A DNA stretch of 64,000 nt from Flavobacterium daemonense. Lineage in GTDB: Bacteria > Bacteroidota > Bacteroidia > Flavobacteriales > Flavobacteriaceae. This document shows positions 37,156 through 45,839 of this stretch, piece after piece. Position numbers and translations under genes: made by a program. The notes under the pieces are model-generated. The model saw only the letters and a program-made list of their open reading frames with translations. It did not search any database and was not told where the DNA came from. The stretch spans positions 62,001 through 126,000 of the forward strand of contig NZ_VJYD01000005.1 in NCBI RefSeq assembly GCF_007341385.1, written 5' to 3'. The stretch's first letter is position 1, and the number at the start of each line of letters is the position of its first letter.

Positions 37156-37593
37156 TTATTCTTTAGTAGTCTCTTTTTTTGCTTTTGGAGCCGCTTTTTT
37201 TGCTTTTGGAGCTTCTACTTCTTCAGTAGCTGCTTCGTCTGCTACAACTGCTTTTTTAGCCGCTGCTTTTTTAGTTCCTCCTGCTGCAGTAATACCTTCG
37301 ATTACAATTTGTGTAAGATATTGTCTGTGACCATTTCTTTTTTTGTATCCTTTTCTTCTTTTCTTTTTGAAAACGATAACTTTATCACCTTTTAAGTGTT
37401 GTAACACTTTAGCTTCTACTGAAGCACCTTCTATAGCTGGGGCGCCTAAAGTTACATTTCCATTGTCATCTAATAAAAGAACTTTGTCAAAAGAAACTTT
37501 TGAACCTTCTTCATTAGCTAAACGGTGAACATAAACCTTTAAGTCTTTGCTTACTTTAAATTGTTGCCCTGCTATCTCTACGATTGCATACAT
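37156..37593 (-). CDS. rplU: 50S ribosomal protein L21 with Ala/Lys-rich tail
   Basis: The first 100 or so residues are standard L21: MYAIVEIAGQQFKVSKDLKV, SKVSFDKVLLLDDNGNVTLG, then KRRKGYKKRNGHRQYLTQI. The protein is 145 residues, about 40 longer than the E. coli form, because of a C-terminal tail rich in Ala, Lys, Glu and Pro (APKAKKAAPKAKKETTKE). L21 binds 23S rRNA in the large subunit. It is first in a two-gene unit with rpmA and has a full promoter match upstream. The tail is low complexity and may be disordered. Confidence 0.97.
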   Translation of the reverse strand: MYAIVEIAGQQFKVSKDLKVYVHRLANEEGSKVSFDKVLLLDDNGNVTLGAPAIEGASVEAKVLQHLKGDKVIVFKKKRRKGYKKRNGHRQYLTQIVIEGITAAGGTKKAAAKKAVVADEAATEEVEAPKAKKAAPKAKKETTKE

Positions 37594-37623
37594 ATCAAAT
37601 TGATTTATTGAATTTTAAGGTTG

Positions 37624-37653
37624 CAAATATACAACTAAAAATTTACTGCGCAA
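37624..37653 (-). promoter_or_regulatory. Promoter of rplU-rpmA
   Basis: On the minus strand TTG (37653-37651) is 19 bases from TATATTTG (37631-37624), a full consensus match. The start would leave a leader of about 25 bases. The gap 37594-37869 otherwise holds only this and the M16 promoter match. Confidence 0.7.
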
Positions 37654-37796
37654 TCCCTAACAGCAAAAATATTTTTTTTGACATTAATCGCTGTCATACA
37701 GGCATTTTTAATTATTCTTAAAATAAAAACAGGTGTAAAATACTGTTAAATTTCATTCTTGAATTCATAATTCTCAAAACAATAAGCAAAAAAGAC

Positions 37797-37804
37797 TATT
37801 TTTG
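37797..37804 (+). promoter_or_regulatory. Candidate promoter of the M16 pair
   Basis: TATTTTTG matches TAnnTTTG about 65 bases before the first M16 gene. No good -33 element is at the normal distance. Confidence 0.4.
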
Positions 37805-37869
37805 AAGTAACTAAAATCAACTTTTTGCTACCTACTTATTCTTAGGTATTATAAATTTATTAATCGCAT

Positions 37870-39192
37870 ATGAAAAATTCAATAATGATGTTAAGTGCAG
37901 CACTAATGCTCGGAGGAGTATCTCATGCTCAAAAGGTAGCTTTTGAAGAGTACAATTTAGATAACGGAATGCACGTAATCTTGCATAACGACCCATCGGC
38001 TCCCGTAGTTATAACCTCTGTAATGTATCACGTAGGCTCAAAAGACGAGCGCCCTGATCGAACTGGTTTTGCGCATTTCTTTGAACATTTATTATTTGAA
38101 GGCACTCAAAATATAAAACGCGGCGAATGGATGAAAATCGTTACCGCAAATGGAGGCGTTAATAATGCCAATACTTCAGACGACAGAACGTATTATTATG
38201 AAGTTTTCCCATCAAATAATTTAGAACTTGGTTTATGGATGGAATCAGAACGTTTAATGCATCCTATTATTAATAAAATTGGAGTTGATACACAAAACGA
38301 AGTCGTAAAAGAAGAAAAAAGAATGCGTTACGACAATCAGCCTTACGGAAATATTCTTCCTGAAGTTAAAAAGAATATGTTCAAGAATCACCCATATCGC
38401 TGGACCACTATTGGCTCAATGAAAGATTTAGACGCTGCAACTCTTGAAGAATTTCAGGCATTCAACAAAAAATTCTATACGCCAAATAATGCTGTTTTAG
38501 TAGTCGCCGGAGATTTTGACAAAGTTCAGGCAAAAGAATGGGTTCAGAAATATTTTGGGCCAATTCCAAAAGGCGAAGAAATTAAAAAACAAACATATAC
38601 CGAAGAACCAATAACTCAAACGATAAAAGCAACTTACGAAGATCCAAACATTCAGATTCCTATGGTTGTTGCTTCGTACAGAACGCCTTCGATGAAAACC
38701 AGAGACGCAAGAGTTCTTGATTTGATTTCATCTTATTTAAGTGACGGAAAAAGCTCAAAACTGTACAAAAAAATCGTTGACGACAAAAAAATGGCGCTTC
38801 AAATTGGCGCAGTAGGTTTTAGTCAAGAAGATTACGGAACCTATATTTTATATGGATTGCCGATGGCGCCTTATACAACTGCCGATATTTTAAAAGAAAT
38901 AGATGAAGAAATCGTAAAAATCCAAACCGATTTGATTTCTGAAAAAGATTACGAGAAATTACAAAACAAATTCGATAATAATTTTGTGAACGCAAATGCA
39001 AGCGTAGAAGGAATTGCAGAGAATCTTGCTTCTTATTATCTGCTTTATGGAGATGTGAATTTAATCAATACCGAAATTGACATGTACCATTCTATAACGA
39101 GAGAAGAAATCAGAGAAGTTGCCAAGAAATATTTAAATCCGAACCAGCGCTTGATTTTAGATTATATACCAACCGTAAAATCTCAAAACTAA
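37870..39192 (+). CDS. M16 zinc peptidase, catalytic partner
   Basis: This 440-residue exported protein (signal MMLSAALMLGGVSHAQ) has the inverted zinc motif HFFEH in GFAHFFEHLLFEGTQ, with the distal Glu in DTQNEVVKEEKRMR. It is the active half of a split M16B protease pair that degrades peptides in the periplasm. The C-terminal half has the family's non-catalytic fold (YYLLYGDVNLINTEID). The second M16 gene starts 12 bases after its stop, so they are co-expressed and probably form a heterodimer. Confidence 0.93.
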   Translation: MKNSIMMLSAALMLGGVSHAQKVAFEEYNLDNGMHVILHNDPSAPVVITSVMYHVGSKDERPDRTGFAHFFEHLLFEGTQNIKRGEWMKIVTANGGVNNANTSDDRTYYYEVFPSNNLELGLWMESERLMHPIINKIGVDTQNEVVKEEKRMRYDNQPYGNILPEVKKNMFKNHPYRWTTIGSMKDLDAATLEEFQAFNKKFYTPNNAVLVVAGDFDKVQAKEWVQKYFGPIPKGEEIKKQTYTEEPITQTIKATYEDPNIQIPMVVASYRTPSMKTRDARVLDLISSYLSDGKSSKLYKKIVDDKKMALQIGAVGFSQEDYGTYILYGLPMAPYTTADILKEIDEEIVKIQTDLISEKDYEKLQNKFDNNFVNANASVEGIAENLASYYLLYGDVNLINTEIDMYHSITREEIREVAKKYLNPNQRLILDYIPTVKSQN

Positions 39193-39204
39193 GAATATCG
39201 AATC

Positions 39205-41253
39205 ATGAAAAAAATATATACTTTTTTAATCCTTTTATTCCTAACTGGAATTATGCAAGCACAAGATCGTCCACAACCAAAACCAGGAAATGCCCCTGTA
39301 GTCAATATTAAAAAGCCACAAACTTTTGTGTTGTCAAATGGCATGAAAGTCTTAGTTGTTGAAAACCATAAATTACCAAGAGTCAGTTTTAATTTGACAC
39401 TTGACAATGCACCTTTTCTTGAAGGAAACAAAAAAGGAGTTGATGAATTGACAACGAGCTTGATTGGCAACGGAACCAAAAAAACAACTAAAGAAGCTTT
39501 TAATGAAGAAATAGATTTTTACGGTGCAAGCATCAATTTTACATCGCAAGGTGCCTACGCGAGTTCTCTATCAAAATATTCAGGACGTGTTTTAGAACTT
39601 CTTGCTGAAGGCGCTTTACAGCCAAATTTTACTCAAACCGAATTTGATAAAGAAAAAGCAAAACTTTTAGAAGGCCTTAAAGCCGATGAAAAAAGTGTTC
39701 CAGCCATTGCTAATCGCGTGGTTGATGTTTTAGCTTTCGGGAAAAACCATCCGTCTGGAGAATATTTATCTGAAGAAACAGTAAAAAATGTAATACTAGC
39801 AGATGTTCAAACAAATTACAACACCTATTTTGTTCCAGAAAATGCTTATTTAGTCGTTATTGGAGATGTTAAGTTTAAAGAAACCAAAGCAGCTGTAGAA
39901 AAACTTTTTGGCCGATGGAAAAAACAAGCTGCGCCGAAAAATAGTTATCCAAATCCAGAAAATGCATCTAAACTTCAAATTGATTTTGTAGATGTTCCCA
40001 ATGCGGTTCAATCAGAAATTTCTCTTGTAAATACTGTGAATTTAAAAATGAGCGATCCAGATTTTTTCCCTGCAGTAATTGCAAATCAAATTCTGGGTGG
40101 TGATTTCAACAGTTATTTGAACATGAATTTACGCGAGCAACATGCCTGGACTTATGGTGCAAATTCAAGCATTGGAGCTGGTAAATACGTAACTAAGTTC
40201 AAAGCTTCGTCTGCCGTAAGAAATACGGTTACTGACAGCGCGGTGGTTCAATTTATAAAAGAAATTAAAAGAATCCGTACTGAAAAAGTTGATCCAGAAG
40301 TGCTACGTAATGTAAAAGCGGGATATATTGGCCGTTTTGTTATGCAAGTTGAAAAACCTCAAGCTGTAGCCCGTTATGCTTTAAATATTGAAACTGAAAA
40401 ACTACCGGCTGATTTTTACGAAAAATATATCCAAACAATAAACAACGTAACTGCAGATGATATTTACCGTGTTGCAAACAAGTATTTCTTGCTTGACAAT
40501 ATGCGAATTGTAATTGCAGGAAAAGGTTCTGACGTAATTCCGGGATTAGAAAAACTTCAAATTCCGATTTATTACTTTGATAAATACGGAAATCCTGTTG
40601 AGAAACCAGCTACTAAAAAAGACGCTCCAACTAATGTTACTGCACAAACCGTTTTTCAAAATTATATTAAAGCAATTGGAGGCGAAAAAGCTGTTACAGC
40701 AGTAAAAACACTTTACATGAACGGAAGCACAACAATTCCGCAAGCTCCAACTCCACTGACTTTTACTTCAAAATTAGATTCGAAAGGAAAAATGATGGTT
40801 TCGCTTGCTATGGGAACTATGAATTTAATGAAACAAGTTGTGAATGATAAAGGCGCTTATATTGAACAACAAGGTCAGCGCAAAAACCTTGAAGGAGATG
40901 ACCTTAAAGAAATGAAGGCAAATGCCGCTCCTTTTGAAGAATTACAATTACAAAAAAGAACAGATTTAAAAGTTGACGGCATTGAATCTATCAACGGAAG
41001 CGATGCTTATGCTATAAAAGATGGCAAAACAACTTATTTTTATGATGTAAAATCAGGATTGAAAGTTGCAGAATCTAAAGTTCGCGAACAAGGCGGAAAA
41101 TCAGCAACTCAAATAACAAACTTCAACGATTATAAAGAAGTAAAAGGCGTAAAAGTTCCTTTTAATTTGATTCAGAATGTAGGTTTTGAATTAGACATCA
41201 AAATGTCGGACATTAAAATCAATGAAGGGGTTTCTGATGCAGATTTTCTTTAA
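39205..41253 (+). CDS. M16-like peptidase, inactive partner with extra C-terminal domain
   Basis: This 682-residue exported protein (signal LILLFLTGIMQAQ) has two M16-type folds, VLVVENHKLPRVSFNLTLDN at the start, but no HxxEH motif; where the zinc site should be it reads GVDELTTSLIGNGTKK. The R/Y-type substrate motif is kept in the second half. Residues about 475-682 are an added domain starting TAQTVFQNYIKAIGGEKAV, resembling lipoprotein-sorting (LolA-like) beta folds found at the end of many Bacteroidota M16 proteins. It likely pairs with the upstream catalytic subunit. Confidence 0.88.
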   Translation: MKKIYTFLILLFLTGIMQAQDRPQPKPGNAPVVNIKKPQTFVLSNGMKVLVVENHKLPRVSFNLTLDNAPFLEGNKKGVDELTTSLIGNGTKKTTKEAFNEEIDFYGASINFTSQGAYASSLSKYSGRVLELLAEGALQPNFTQTEFDKEKAKLLEGLKADEKSVPAIANRVVDVLAFGKNHPSGEYLSEETVKNVILADVQTNYNTYFVPENAYLVVIGDVKFKETKAAVEKLFGRWKKQAAPKNSYPNPENASKLQIDFVDVPNAVQSEISLVNTVNLKMSDPDFFPAVIANQILGGDFNSYLNMNLREQHAWTYGANSSIGAGKYVTKFKASSAVRNTVTDSAVVQFIKEIKRIRTEKVDPEVLRNVKAGYIGRFVMQVEKPQAVARYALNIETEKLPADFYEKYIQTINNVTADDIYRVANKYFLLDNMRIVIAGKGSDVIPGLEKLQIPIYYFDKYGNPVEKPATKKDAPTNVTAQTVFQNYIKAIGGEKAVTAVKTLYMNGSTTIPQAPTPLTFTSKLDSKGKMMVSLAMGTMNLMKQVVNDKGAYIEQQGQRKNLEGDDLKEMKANAAPFEELQLQKRTDLKVDGIESINGSDAYAIKDGKTTYFYDVKSGLKVAESKVREQGGKSATQITNFNDYKEVKGVKVPFNLIQNVGFELDIKMSDIKINEGVSDADFL

Positions 41254-41325
41254 AAGAGGTACAAAGATGCAAAGGTCCAGAGGAACAAAGGTTAGGTTCT
41301 AAGGTTCTAAGGCTCTAAGATTTTG

Positions 41326-41368
41326 AAAGCTTTGTCAAAGTTTGAAACTTTGACAAAGCTTTTTTTTA
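41326..41368 (+). terminator. Terminator after the M16 pair
   Basis: Eighteen-base perfect arms (41326-41343, 41345-41362) built on CAAAGTTT/AAACTTTG meet with a one-base loop, followed by a T-run on the plus strand. Confidence 0.85.
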
Positions 41369-41381
41369 TCGATTCGTTTGT

Positions 41382-41442
41382 CAGGCTGAGCGGAGTCGAA
41401 GCCCAGTTCCAATTGGCCCGCCCTTCGACTTCGCTCAGGGTC
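41382..41442. repeat. Dispersed-type inverted repeat
   Basis: CTGAGCGGAGTCGAAG (about 41386-41401) and CTTCGACTTCGCTCAG (41423-41438) are inverted copies with one mismatch, enclosing CCAATTGG. Similar CTTCGACTTCGCTCAGG phrases are common between genes in Bacteroidota (memory). It sits between two convergent genes. Confidence 0.55.
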
Positions 41443-41463
41443 ACATCCGTTAAGAAGAACCTC

Positions 41464-42330
41464 TTATTTCTTAGCCGACAAATAAACCCCAATCAAAATA
41501 ATAAACGCACCAAAAAACTGAATTGGCGTCAGCATTTCATTATCTAATAATCCCCAGAAGAAGGCAACAATCGGAATTAGGTAAGTAACTGAAGTTGCAA
41601 ACACCGGAGATGAAATCTGAATTAATTTAAAGAACAAAACATTTGCTATTCCGGTTCCTAATACTCCCAAAATCATCACAAAAAATATCGAATGTTGCGT
41701 CGCTTCGATATTTATTCTTTGAGAAATATCGGTAGTGCTTAAAATGATCAAGGCAGGCAAAAGCAAAACCGTAAAGTTTCCGGTTGTGATGCTTAGCGAG
41801 TTCAAATCAGATAAATATTTTTTTATCAAATTGACATTTATCGCATAACTAAGTGTTGCAATAACTACTAGCAAAACATATAAATAATTTTGTGTTCCGC
41901 TTGCAGAATCGCCACTTAAAACCAAAAGCAGACAACCGACTAGCCCCACAAAAACGCCTAAAACTTGTCTTTTTTGAAATTGAATTCCAAAAGCCACAAT
42001 TCCTAAAACTAAAGTATTTAATGGCGTAAGCGAATTCAAAATGGCAACAATCGAACTATTTACCTGAGTTTCTGCAATAGCAAAAAGATAGGCCGGCATG
42101 AAAGTACCAAAAAGCGACGTTATAGCGACAAATTTCCACTGACGGCGTGAAATCTTTTTCAAACTTTTGAAACCCACAATCAACAAAAACAAAGCCGCAA
42201 AAATAATTCGGAATGAACCTACTTGAATTGCAGTTAAACCTATCAATCCCTTTTTTATCAAAATAAAAGAGCTTCCCCAGATTAGAGAGAGAATCGATAA
42301 GTAAAGCCACTTTAACTGTTTTGTTTCCAT
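41464..42330 (-). CDS. EamA-family DMT transporter
   Basis: This 288-residue inner-membrane protein has ten predicted helices in two EamA repeats; the first opens with WLYLSILSLIWGSSFILIKKG, a standard start, and the second ends with LIPIVAFFWGLLDNEMLTPIQFFGAFIILIG. The family exports or imports small metabolites such as amino acids or nucleotide sugars; the substrate cannot be told from sequence. It is convergent with the M16 pair and divergent from the metal-binding lipoprotein. A minus-strand -7 match (TATGTTTG, 42407-42400) lies 70 bases upstream. Confidence 0.88.
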   Translation of the reverse strand: METKQLKWLYLSILSLIWGSSFILIKKGLIGLTAIQVGSFRIIFAALFLLIVGFKSLKKISRRQWKFVAITSLFGTFMPAYLFAIAETQVNSSIVAILNSLTPLNTLVLGIVAFGIQFQKRQVLGVFVGLVGCLLLVLSGDSASGTQNYLYVLLVVIATLSYAINVNLIKKYLSDLNSLSITTGNFTVLLLPALIILSTTDISQRINIEATQHSIFFVMILGVLGTGIANVLFFKLIQISSPVFATSVTYLIPIVAFFWGLLDNEMLTPIQFFGAFIILIGVYLSAKK

Positions 42331-42362
42331 AAATTGTATTTTACTGCAAATTTGTAATTATT

Positions 42363-42396
42363 TTGCGAACCGACCTCTTGGTTTTTATTAATTTTG
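42363..42396 (+). promoter_or_regulatory. Promoter of the HMA lipoprotein gene
   Basis: TTG at 42363-42365 lies 23 bases before TAATTTTG (42389-42396), within the allowed spacing for the Bacteroidota consensus. Confidence 0.5.
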
Positions 42397-42430
42397 CAAC
42401 AAACATATTGACAATTTAAAAATCATAAAT

Positions 42431-42805
42431 ATGAAATTCACTAAAATATTCGCATCATTAGCTGTTGCTGGTTTAGTTTTCGTTGGTTGCAAAAAAGAAG
42501 AAGATAAAAATTTAGCCAACATAAAACCTTTAGAAACAACCAAAGAACAAAAAGCAATCGCTGCAGAAAATGTACAAACTGCAAGTTTCGAAATCGAAGG
42601 AATGACTTGCGCAATGGGATGTGCAAAAACTATTGAAAAAGAATTATCAAATCTTGATGGTGTCGAAAAAGCTACAGTTGATTTTGACAAAAAAACAGCA
42701 ACGGTTACTTTTGACAAAATGATCCAAAATAAAGAATCGTTAACCAAAACTGTTCAGGCAACTGGAGACGGAAAAACATATAAAGTTTTGAATTTTAAGT
42801 CTTAA
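42431..42805 (+). CDS. Heavy-metal-associated (HMA) domain lipoprotein
   Basis: This 124-residue lipoprotein has signal MKFTKIFASLAVAGLVFVGC, then KKEEDK, an acidic start that in this phylum often marks export to the cell surface. Residues about 55-120 form a single HMA domain: FEIEGMTCAMGCAKTIEKEL, then GVEKATVDFDKKTATVTFD. The two cysteines are three residues apart (CAMGC) rather than the usual two, a variant that may still bind a thiophilic metal. HMA proteins carry Cu or related metals to transporters. No metal ATPase lies in the window, so the partner is unknown. A strong terminator follows. Confidence 0.88.
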   Translation: MKFTKIFASLAVAGLVFVGCKKEEDKNLANIKPLETTKEQKAIAAENVQTASFEIEGMTCAMGCAKTIEKELSNLDGVEKATVDFDKKTATVTFDKMIQNKESLTKTVQATGDGKTYKVLNFKS

Positions 42806-42819
42806 CTTAAATTTTTAAG

Positions 42820-42860
42820 GCAATAAAAAAGGCGTTCAAATTGTACGCCTTTTTTATTGC
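42820..42860. terminator. Strong terminator after the HMA gene
   Basis: Sixteen-base perfect arms (42820-42835, 42845-42860) around GGCGT/ACGCC, with A and T runs on both sides, can act for both convergent genes. Confidence 0.93.
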
Positions 42861-42882
42861 TTATTTTCAAAATAGGAAAAAC

Positions 42883-43374
42883 CTAAATAATTGGATAAAA
42901 AATTTTTTCTATCGTTATTTTGACACCATTCATATTTTCTTTCAATACTTCATCTATTTTAGCAGAAATCAAAGACGTAATAACAAAATAGTTCCCGTCT
43001 AAAAGTTCGATTTTTGCATAATAATAAGAACTGTGTACCAAACGAGAAGTGCCTGTATTTCTTGTAAATGAAGTATAAATAATAATCTCTTTTATATCAT
43101 TGTTGCTAACTTCTAAAGCTTCTTGACCGTTAGTTTTTATAATTTCATTTTTTCTTATTTCAAAAACGATGCCCTTATTTTTTCCAAAGTAATTTAGATG
43201 AAGAATGATTGGCGGAAAAATAAACAGTAAAGAATATGGAATCAAAAAATAAGGAATAATACTAGGATCACATGCATTCGATAATACAAAAATCATAATT
43301 GAAAATATAATCGACATAATAATGAAATCTGTCAACATTTTAAGTTGACTAAAAAAATTCATTCTCAATTTCAT
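42883..43374 (-). CDS. Small membrane protein of unknown function
   Basis: I do not recognise this 163-residue protein. It has two adjacent hydrophobic segments (DFIIMSIIFSIMIFVL and PYFLIPYSLLFIFPPIILHL, about residues 16-60) followed by a soluble part of alternating strands (GIVFEIRKNEIIK, AKIELLDGNYFVITSL), a layout like small membrane proteins with a PH-like domain. No motif or catalytic residue stands out. It lies alone between the HMA terminator and the gldD terminator, and no promoter could be placed with confidence. Confidence 0.65.
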   Translation of the reverse strand: MKLRMNFFSQLKMLTDFIIMSIIFSIMIFVLSNACDPSIIPYFLIPYSLLFIFPPIILHLNYFGKNKGIVFEIRKNEIIKTNGQEALEVSNNDIKEIIIYTSFTRNTGTSRLVHSSYYYAKIELLDGNYFVITSLISAKIDEVLKENMNGVKITIEKIFYPII

Positions 43375-43451
43375 AAAATTTAATTTTAAATTAAATGATG
43401 CAGCCCTTCGCTAGCAAGAGACACTTGATTATATACATATAAAATCCAAAT

Positions 43452-43483
43452 AAAAAAAGGAATCCAAATGGATTCCTTTTTTT
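43452..43483 (-). terminator. Terminator after gldD
   Basis: Fifteen-base arms with GGAATCC (43452-43466 and 43469-43483) and a T-run just beyond the gldD stop; T/A runs on both sides make it bidirectional in form. Confidence 0.88.
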
Positions 43484-44042
43484 ATTTCCATTTCAATGTT
43501 TCCATCAAACGCTGCATATCATTTTTAACATAACTCGCAGCCGGCATAATCGAATCGAAATTAGGTTTTGCATAAAAATACATTGAACCTATTAAAAAGT
43601 GTTTTGTGCTGTCGGTCACATAAAATTGTGAATTTGTGGCTGCATTTCCGTCAACTTGATAAAACATACCAAAAACCTTTTTTTCAGGGTTTAAATAAGG
43701 CTGTTCTAAAATATCATCTGCTTTAATAACATGCTCGTAAGTAAGTTTTTGAGCGTCTCTTAAAAGCTTATTAATATCGCCGTGAACCGGTTTATAAGTC
43801 AGATAAATTGTCGCTTTCATTTTTGGATAAGTGATTGCAAATCCGCAGTCTTTTTCGCCCTTAATAATCGCTGATTCATTCATATCAAAAGTAAACGGAC
43901 AGTTATTTTCAAAATGAACATATTTTGCTTCCGGATAATCTAAACGCAAATAGCTGGCCGGCTTTGGCAAAACATCATCTTTACAGCTTATTACAGTCAG
44001 TGTCAGTAAAATTACTGCCGTTGAAATTATCTTTTTTAACAT
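43482..44042 (-). CDS. gldD: Gliding motility lipoprotein GldD
   Basis: This 186-residue lipoprotein (TVISC lipobox) matches GldD: KPASYLRLDYPEAKYVHFE near the start, then CGFAITYPKMKATIYLTYKP, GMFYQVDGNAATNSQFYVTD and FLIGSMYFYAKPNFDSIMPA. GldD is needed for gliding and normal type IX function in F. johnsoniae, in an as yet undefined step. It starts one base after the gldE stop, and the order mutY-ssb-gldE-gldD matches F. johnsoniae. A terminator ends the unit. Confidence 0.95.
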   Translation of the reverse strand: MLKKIISTAVILLTLTVISCKDDVLPKPASYLRLDYPEAKYVHFENNCPFTFDMNESAIIKGEKDCGFAITYPKMKATIYLTYKPVHGDINKLLRDAQKLTYEHVIKADDILEQPYLNPEKKVFGMFYQVDGNAATNSQFYVTDSTKHFLIGSMYFYAKPNFDSIMPAASYVKNDMQRLMETLKWK

Positions 44043-44043
44043 C

Positions 44044-45339
44044 TTAATCTATCGTTACTTTTATTTGTTTTACACGCTTTTTATCGACTGTTTCAATTGT
44101 GAATACACAGTTTTCAAAAGCTATTTTTTGGTCTTTTTTCGGGAAATTCCCCAAGATTTCTAGAATAAATCCCGCCAGAGTTTCTGCTTCGCCTTTATGC
44201 GCATCAAAAACATCCTCATCAACATCGATAATTCTGTAGAAATCTTTCAGATTGATTTTTCCTTCAAATAGAAAATTCTTTTCATCGATCTGCGAAAAGT
44301 TCAAATTTTCATCATCAAATTCATCGCTGATATCGCCTACTATTTCTTCAATAACATCTTCTAAAGAAACCAAACCTGAAGTTCCGCCATATTCATCTAC
44401 CACAATTGCCAAATGACTTTTAAGACTTTGAAAATCCTTCAATAAATTATCCAGTTTTTTATTCTCAGGAACAAAAAAAGCAGGTCGCATCAATGAAGTC
44501 CAATCAAACTCTTCTTTGTCAATATGCGGCAATAAATCTTTTACGAACAAAACGCCTTCAATTTGATCGATATTGTCTTTATAAACCGGAATTCTTGAAA
44601 ATCCTTTTTCTATGATTTTTGGATAAATAACCGCAAAAGATTCTGAAATTTCCAATGCAAAAATATCAATTCGTGGACTCATCACCTGTTTGGTATCGGT
44701 ATTACCGAAAGAAACAATTCCTTCTAATATTTTCTGCTCTTCTGTTGATGTTCCTTCAGAATCGGTCAATTCTAAAGCCTGCGAAATCTGATTTATTGAA
44801 AAATTATTCTTCTGTTTCCCTAATTTATTTTGCAAATATAAAGTAACACTGCGCATTGGCAAGCTTATTGGCGAAAGTAATTTGTCTAAAAAAGCAATTG
44901 GATATGCGACTCTTTTTGCAAATTTTAAATTATTTCGGCTAGCATAAACTTTAGGCAAAACCTCGGCAAATAATAAAATAAGAAAAGTGACTAGAATTAC
45001 TTCTAAAAAAAATTTAAAAGCTGGCGAAGTTATATTCGAAAAAATATTTCGTCCAATAAACGAGAACAAAATAACCACTCCAATGTTTAGGAAATTATTT
45101 GCAACTAACAGCGTTGCAAGTAATTTTTTAGGTTTATCCAAAAGATTGGAAATGATTTTCCCTTTTGGAAGATTTTCCTGCAAGGCTGCATCTATGTCTT
45201 TTTGCGATAATGAAAAAAGAGCTACTTCGGCACCGGAAACAACGGCGGACAGAAACAGCAAAATAAATATTCCGACAAAACCAATGATTAAATTGGTGTC
45301 TAAAGTTGTAGTAAAAAGTAAACTGGGCTCTGGGTCCAA
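44044..45339 (-). CDS. gldE: Gliding motility-associated protein GldE
   Basis: This 431-residue inner-membrane protein has three or four N-terminal helices (GFVGIFILLFLSAVVSGAEVAL at the start, a DUF21/CNNM-type domain), then two CBS domains (VMSPRIDIFALE and VVDEYGGTSGLVSLEDVIEE) and a CorC/HlyC-type C-terminal domain (LAGFILEILGNFPKKDQKI). The fold is shared with magnesium and cobalt transport proteins. In F. johnsoniae, GldE supports GldD in gliding (known). It is 23 bases after ssb and one base before gldD. Confidence 0.93.
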   Translation of the reverse strand: MDPEPSLLFTTTLDTNLIIGFVGIFILLFLSAVVSGAEVALFSLSQKDIDAALQENLPKGKIISNLLDKPKKLLATLLVANNFLNIGVVILFSFIGRNIFSNITSPAFKFFLEVILVTFLILLFAEVLPKVYASRNNLKFAKRVAYPIAFLDKLLSPISLPMRSVTLYLQNKLGKQKNNFSINQISQALELTDSEGTSTEEQKILEGIVSFGNTDTKQVMSPRIDIFALEISESFAVIYPKIIEKGFSRIPVYKDNIDQIEGVLFVKDLLPHIDKEEFDWTSLMRPAFFVPENKKLDNLLKDFQSLKSHLAIVVDEYGGTSGLVSLEDVIEEIVGDISDEFDDENLNFSQIDEKNFLFEGKINLKDFYRIIDVDEDVFDAHKGEAETLAGFILEILGNFPKKDQKIAFENCVFTIETVDKKRVKQIKVTID

Positions 45340-45362
45340 ATTGAAAAAAATTAGTTAAACAT

Positions 45363-45803
45363 TCAAAAAGGCAAGTCGTTTACAGGTAAGCCTTCATTTG
45401 TCGCATCAAAGTTAGTATTTTTTGCGGATTCTGACTCGTGATTTGGTTTATGATTTCCAGTTTCTTTTTTGGTAGTCAAGAAAGTAAACTCCGTAACCTG
45501 AATCTCAGTGGTGTATTTGGTTGTTCCGTCTTCTGCTTGCCACTGACGCGATTTTATGCGGCCTTCGACGTAAATTTTATCTCCTTTAGACAAATATTTT
45601 TCGCAGATTTCAGCAGCTTTGTTGCGCACAACGAGATTATGCCATTCCGTTGAAGTTATTTTTTCATTCGTCGTTTTATTGATGTAAACTTCGTTTGTAG
45701 CCAGCTGAAAACGTCCTATGCAATTTCCTCCATCAAAATAATGCATTTTTACATCATCTCCTAAATGGCCAATTAACATCACCTTATTTAATGTTCCGTT
45801 CAT
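45363..45803 (-). CDS. ssb: Single-stranded DNA-binding protein
   Basis: The start is placed at the ATG at 45803, giving 146 residues beginning MNGTLNKVMLIGHLGDDVKM, the usual family start; an upstream ATG at 45827 adds eight unlikely residues. The OB fold shows GNCIGRFQLATNE, EWHNLVVRNKAAEICEKYL and YVEGRIKSRQWQAEDG. A disordered Asn/Ser/His-rich stretch leads to the acidic-hydrophobic tip NDLPF, which recruits partner proteins. It protects single-stranded DNA in replication and repair. It sits 36 bases after mutY. Confidence 0.95.
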   Translation of the reverse strand: MNGTLNKVMLIGHLGDDVKMHYFDGGNCIGRFQLATNEVYINKTTNEKITSTEWHNLVVRNKAAEICEKYLSKGDKIYVEGRIKSRQWQAEDGTTKYTTEIQVTEFTFLTTKKETGNHKPNHESESAKNTNFDATNEGLPVNDLPF

Positions 45804-45839
45804 AGTTTTTGGTAGTATTTCTCCCAAAGATACATTTTT

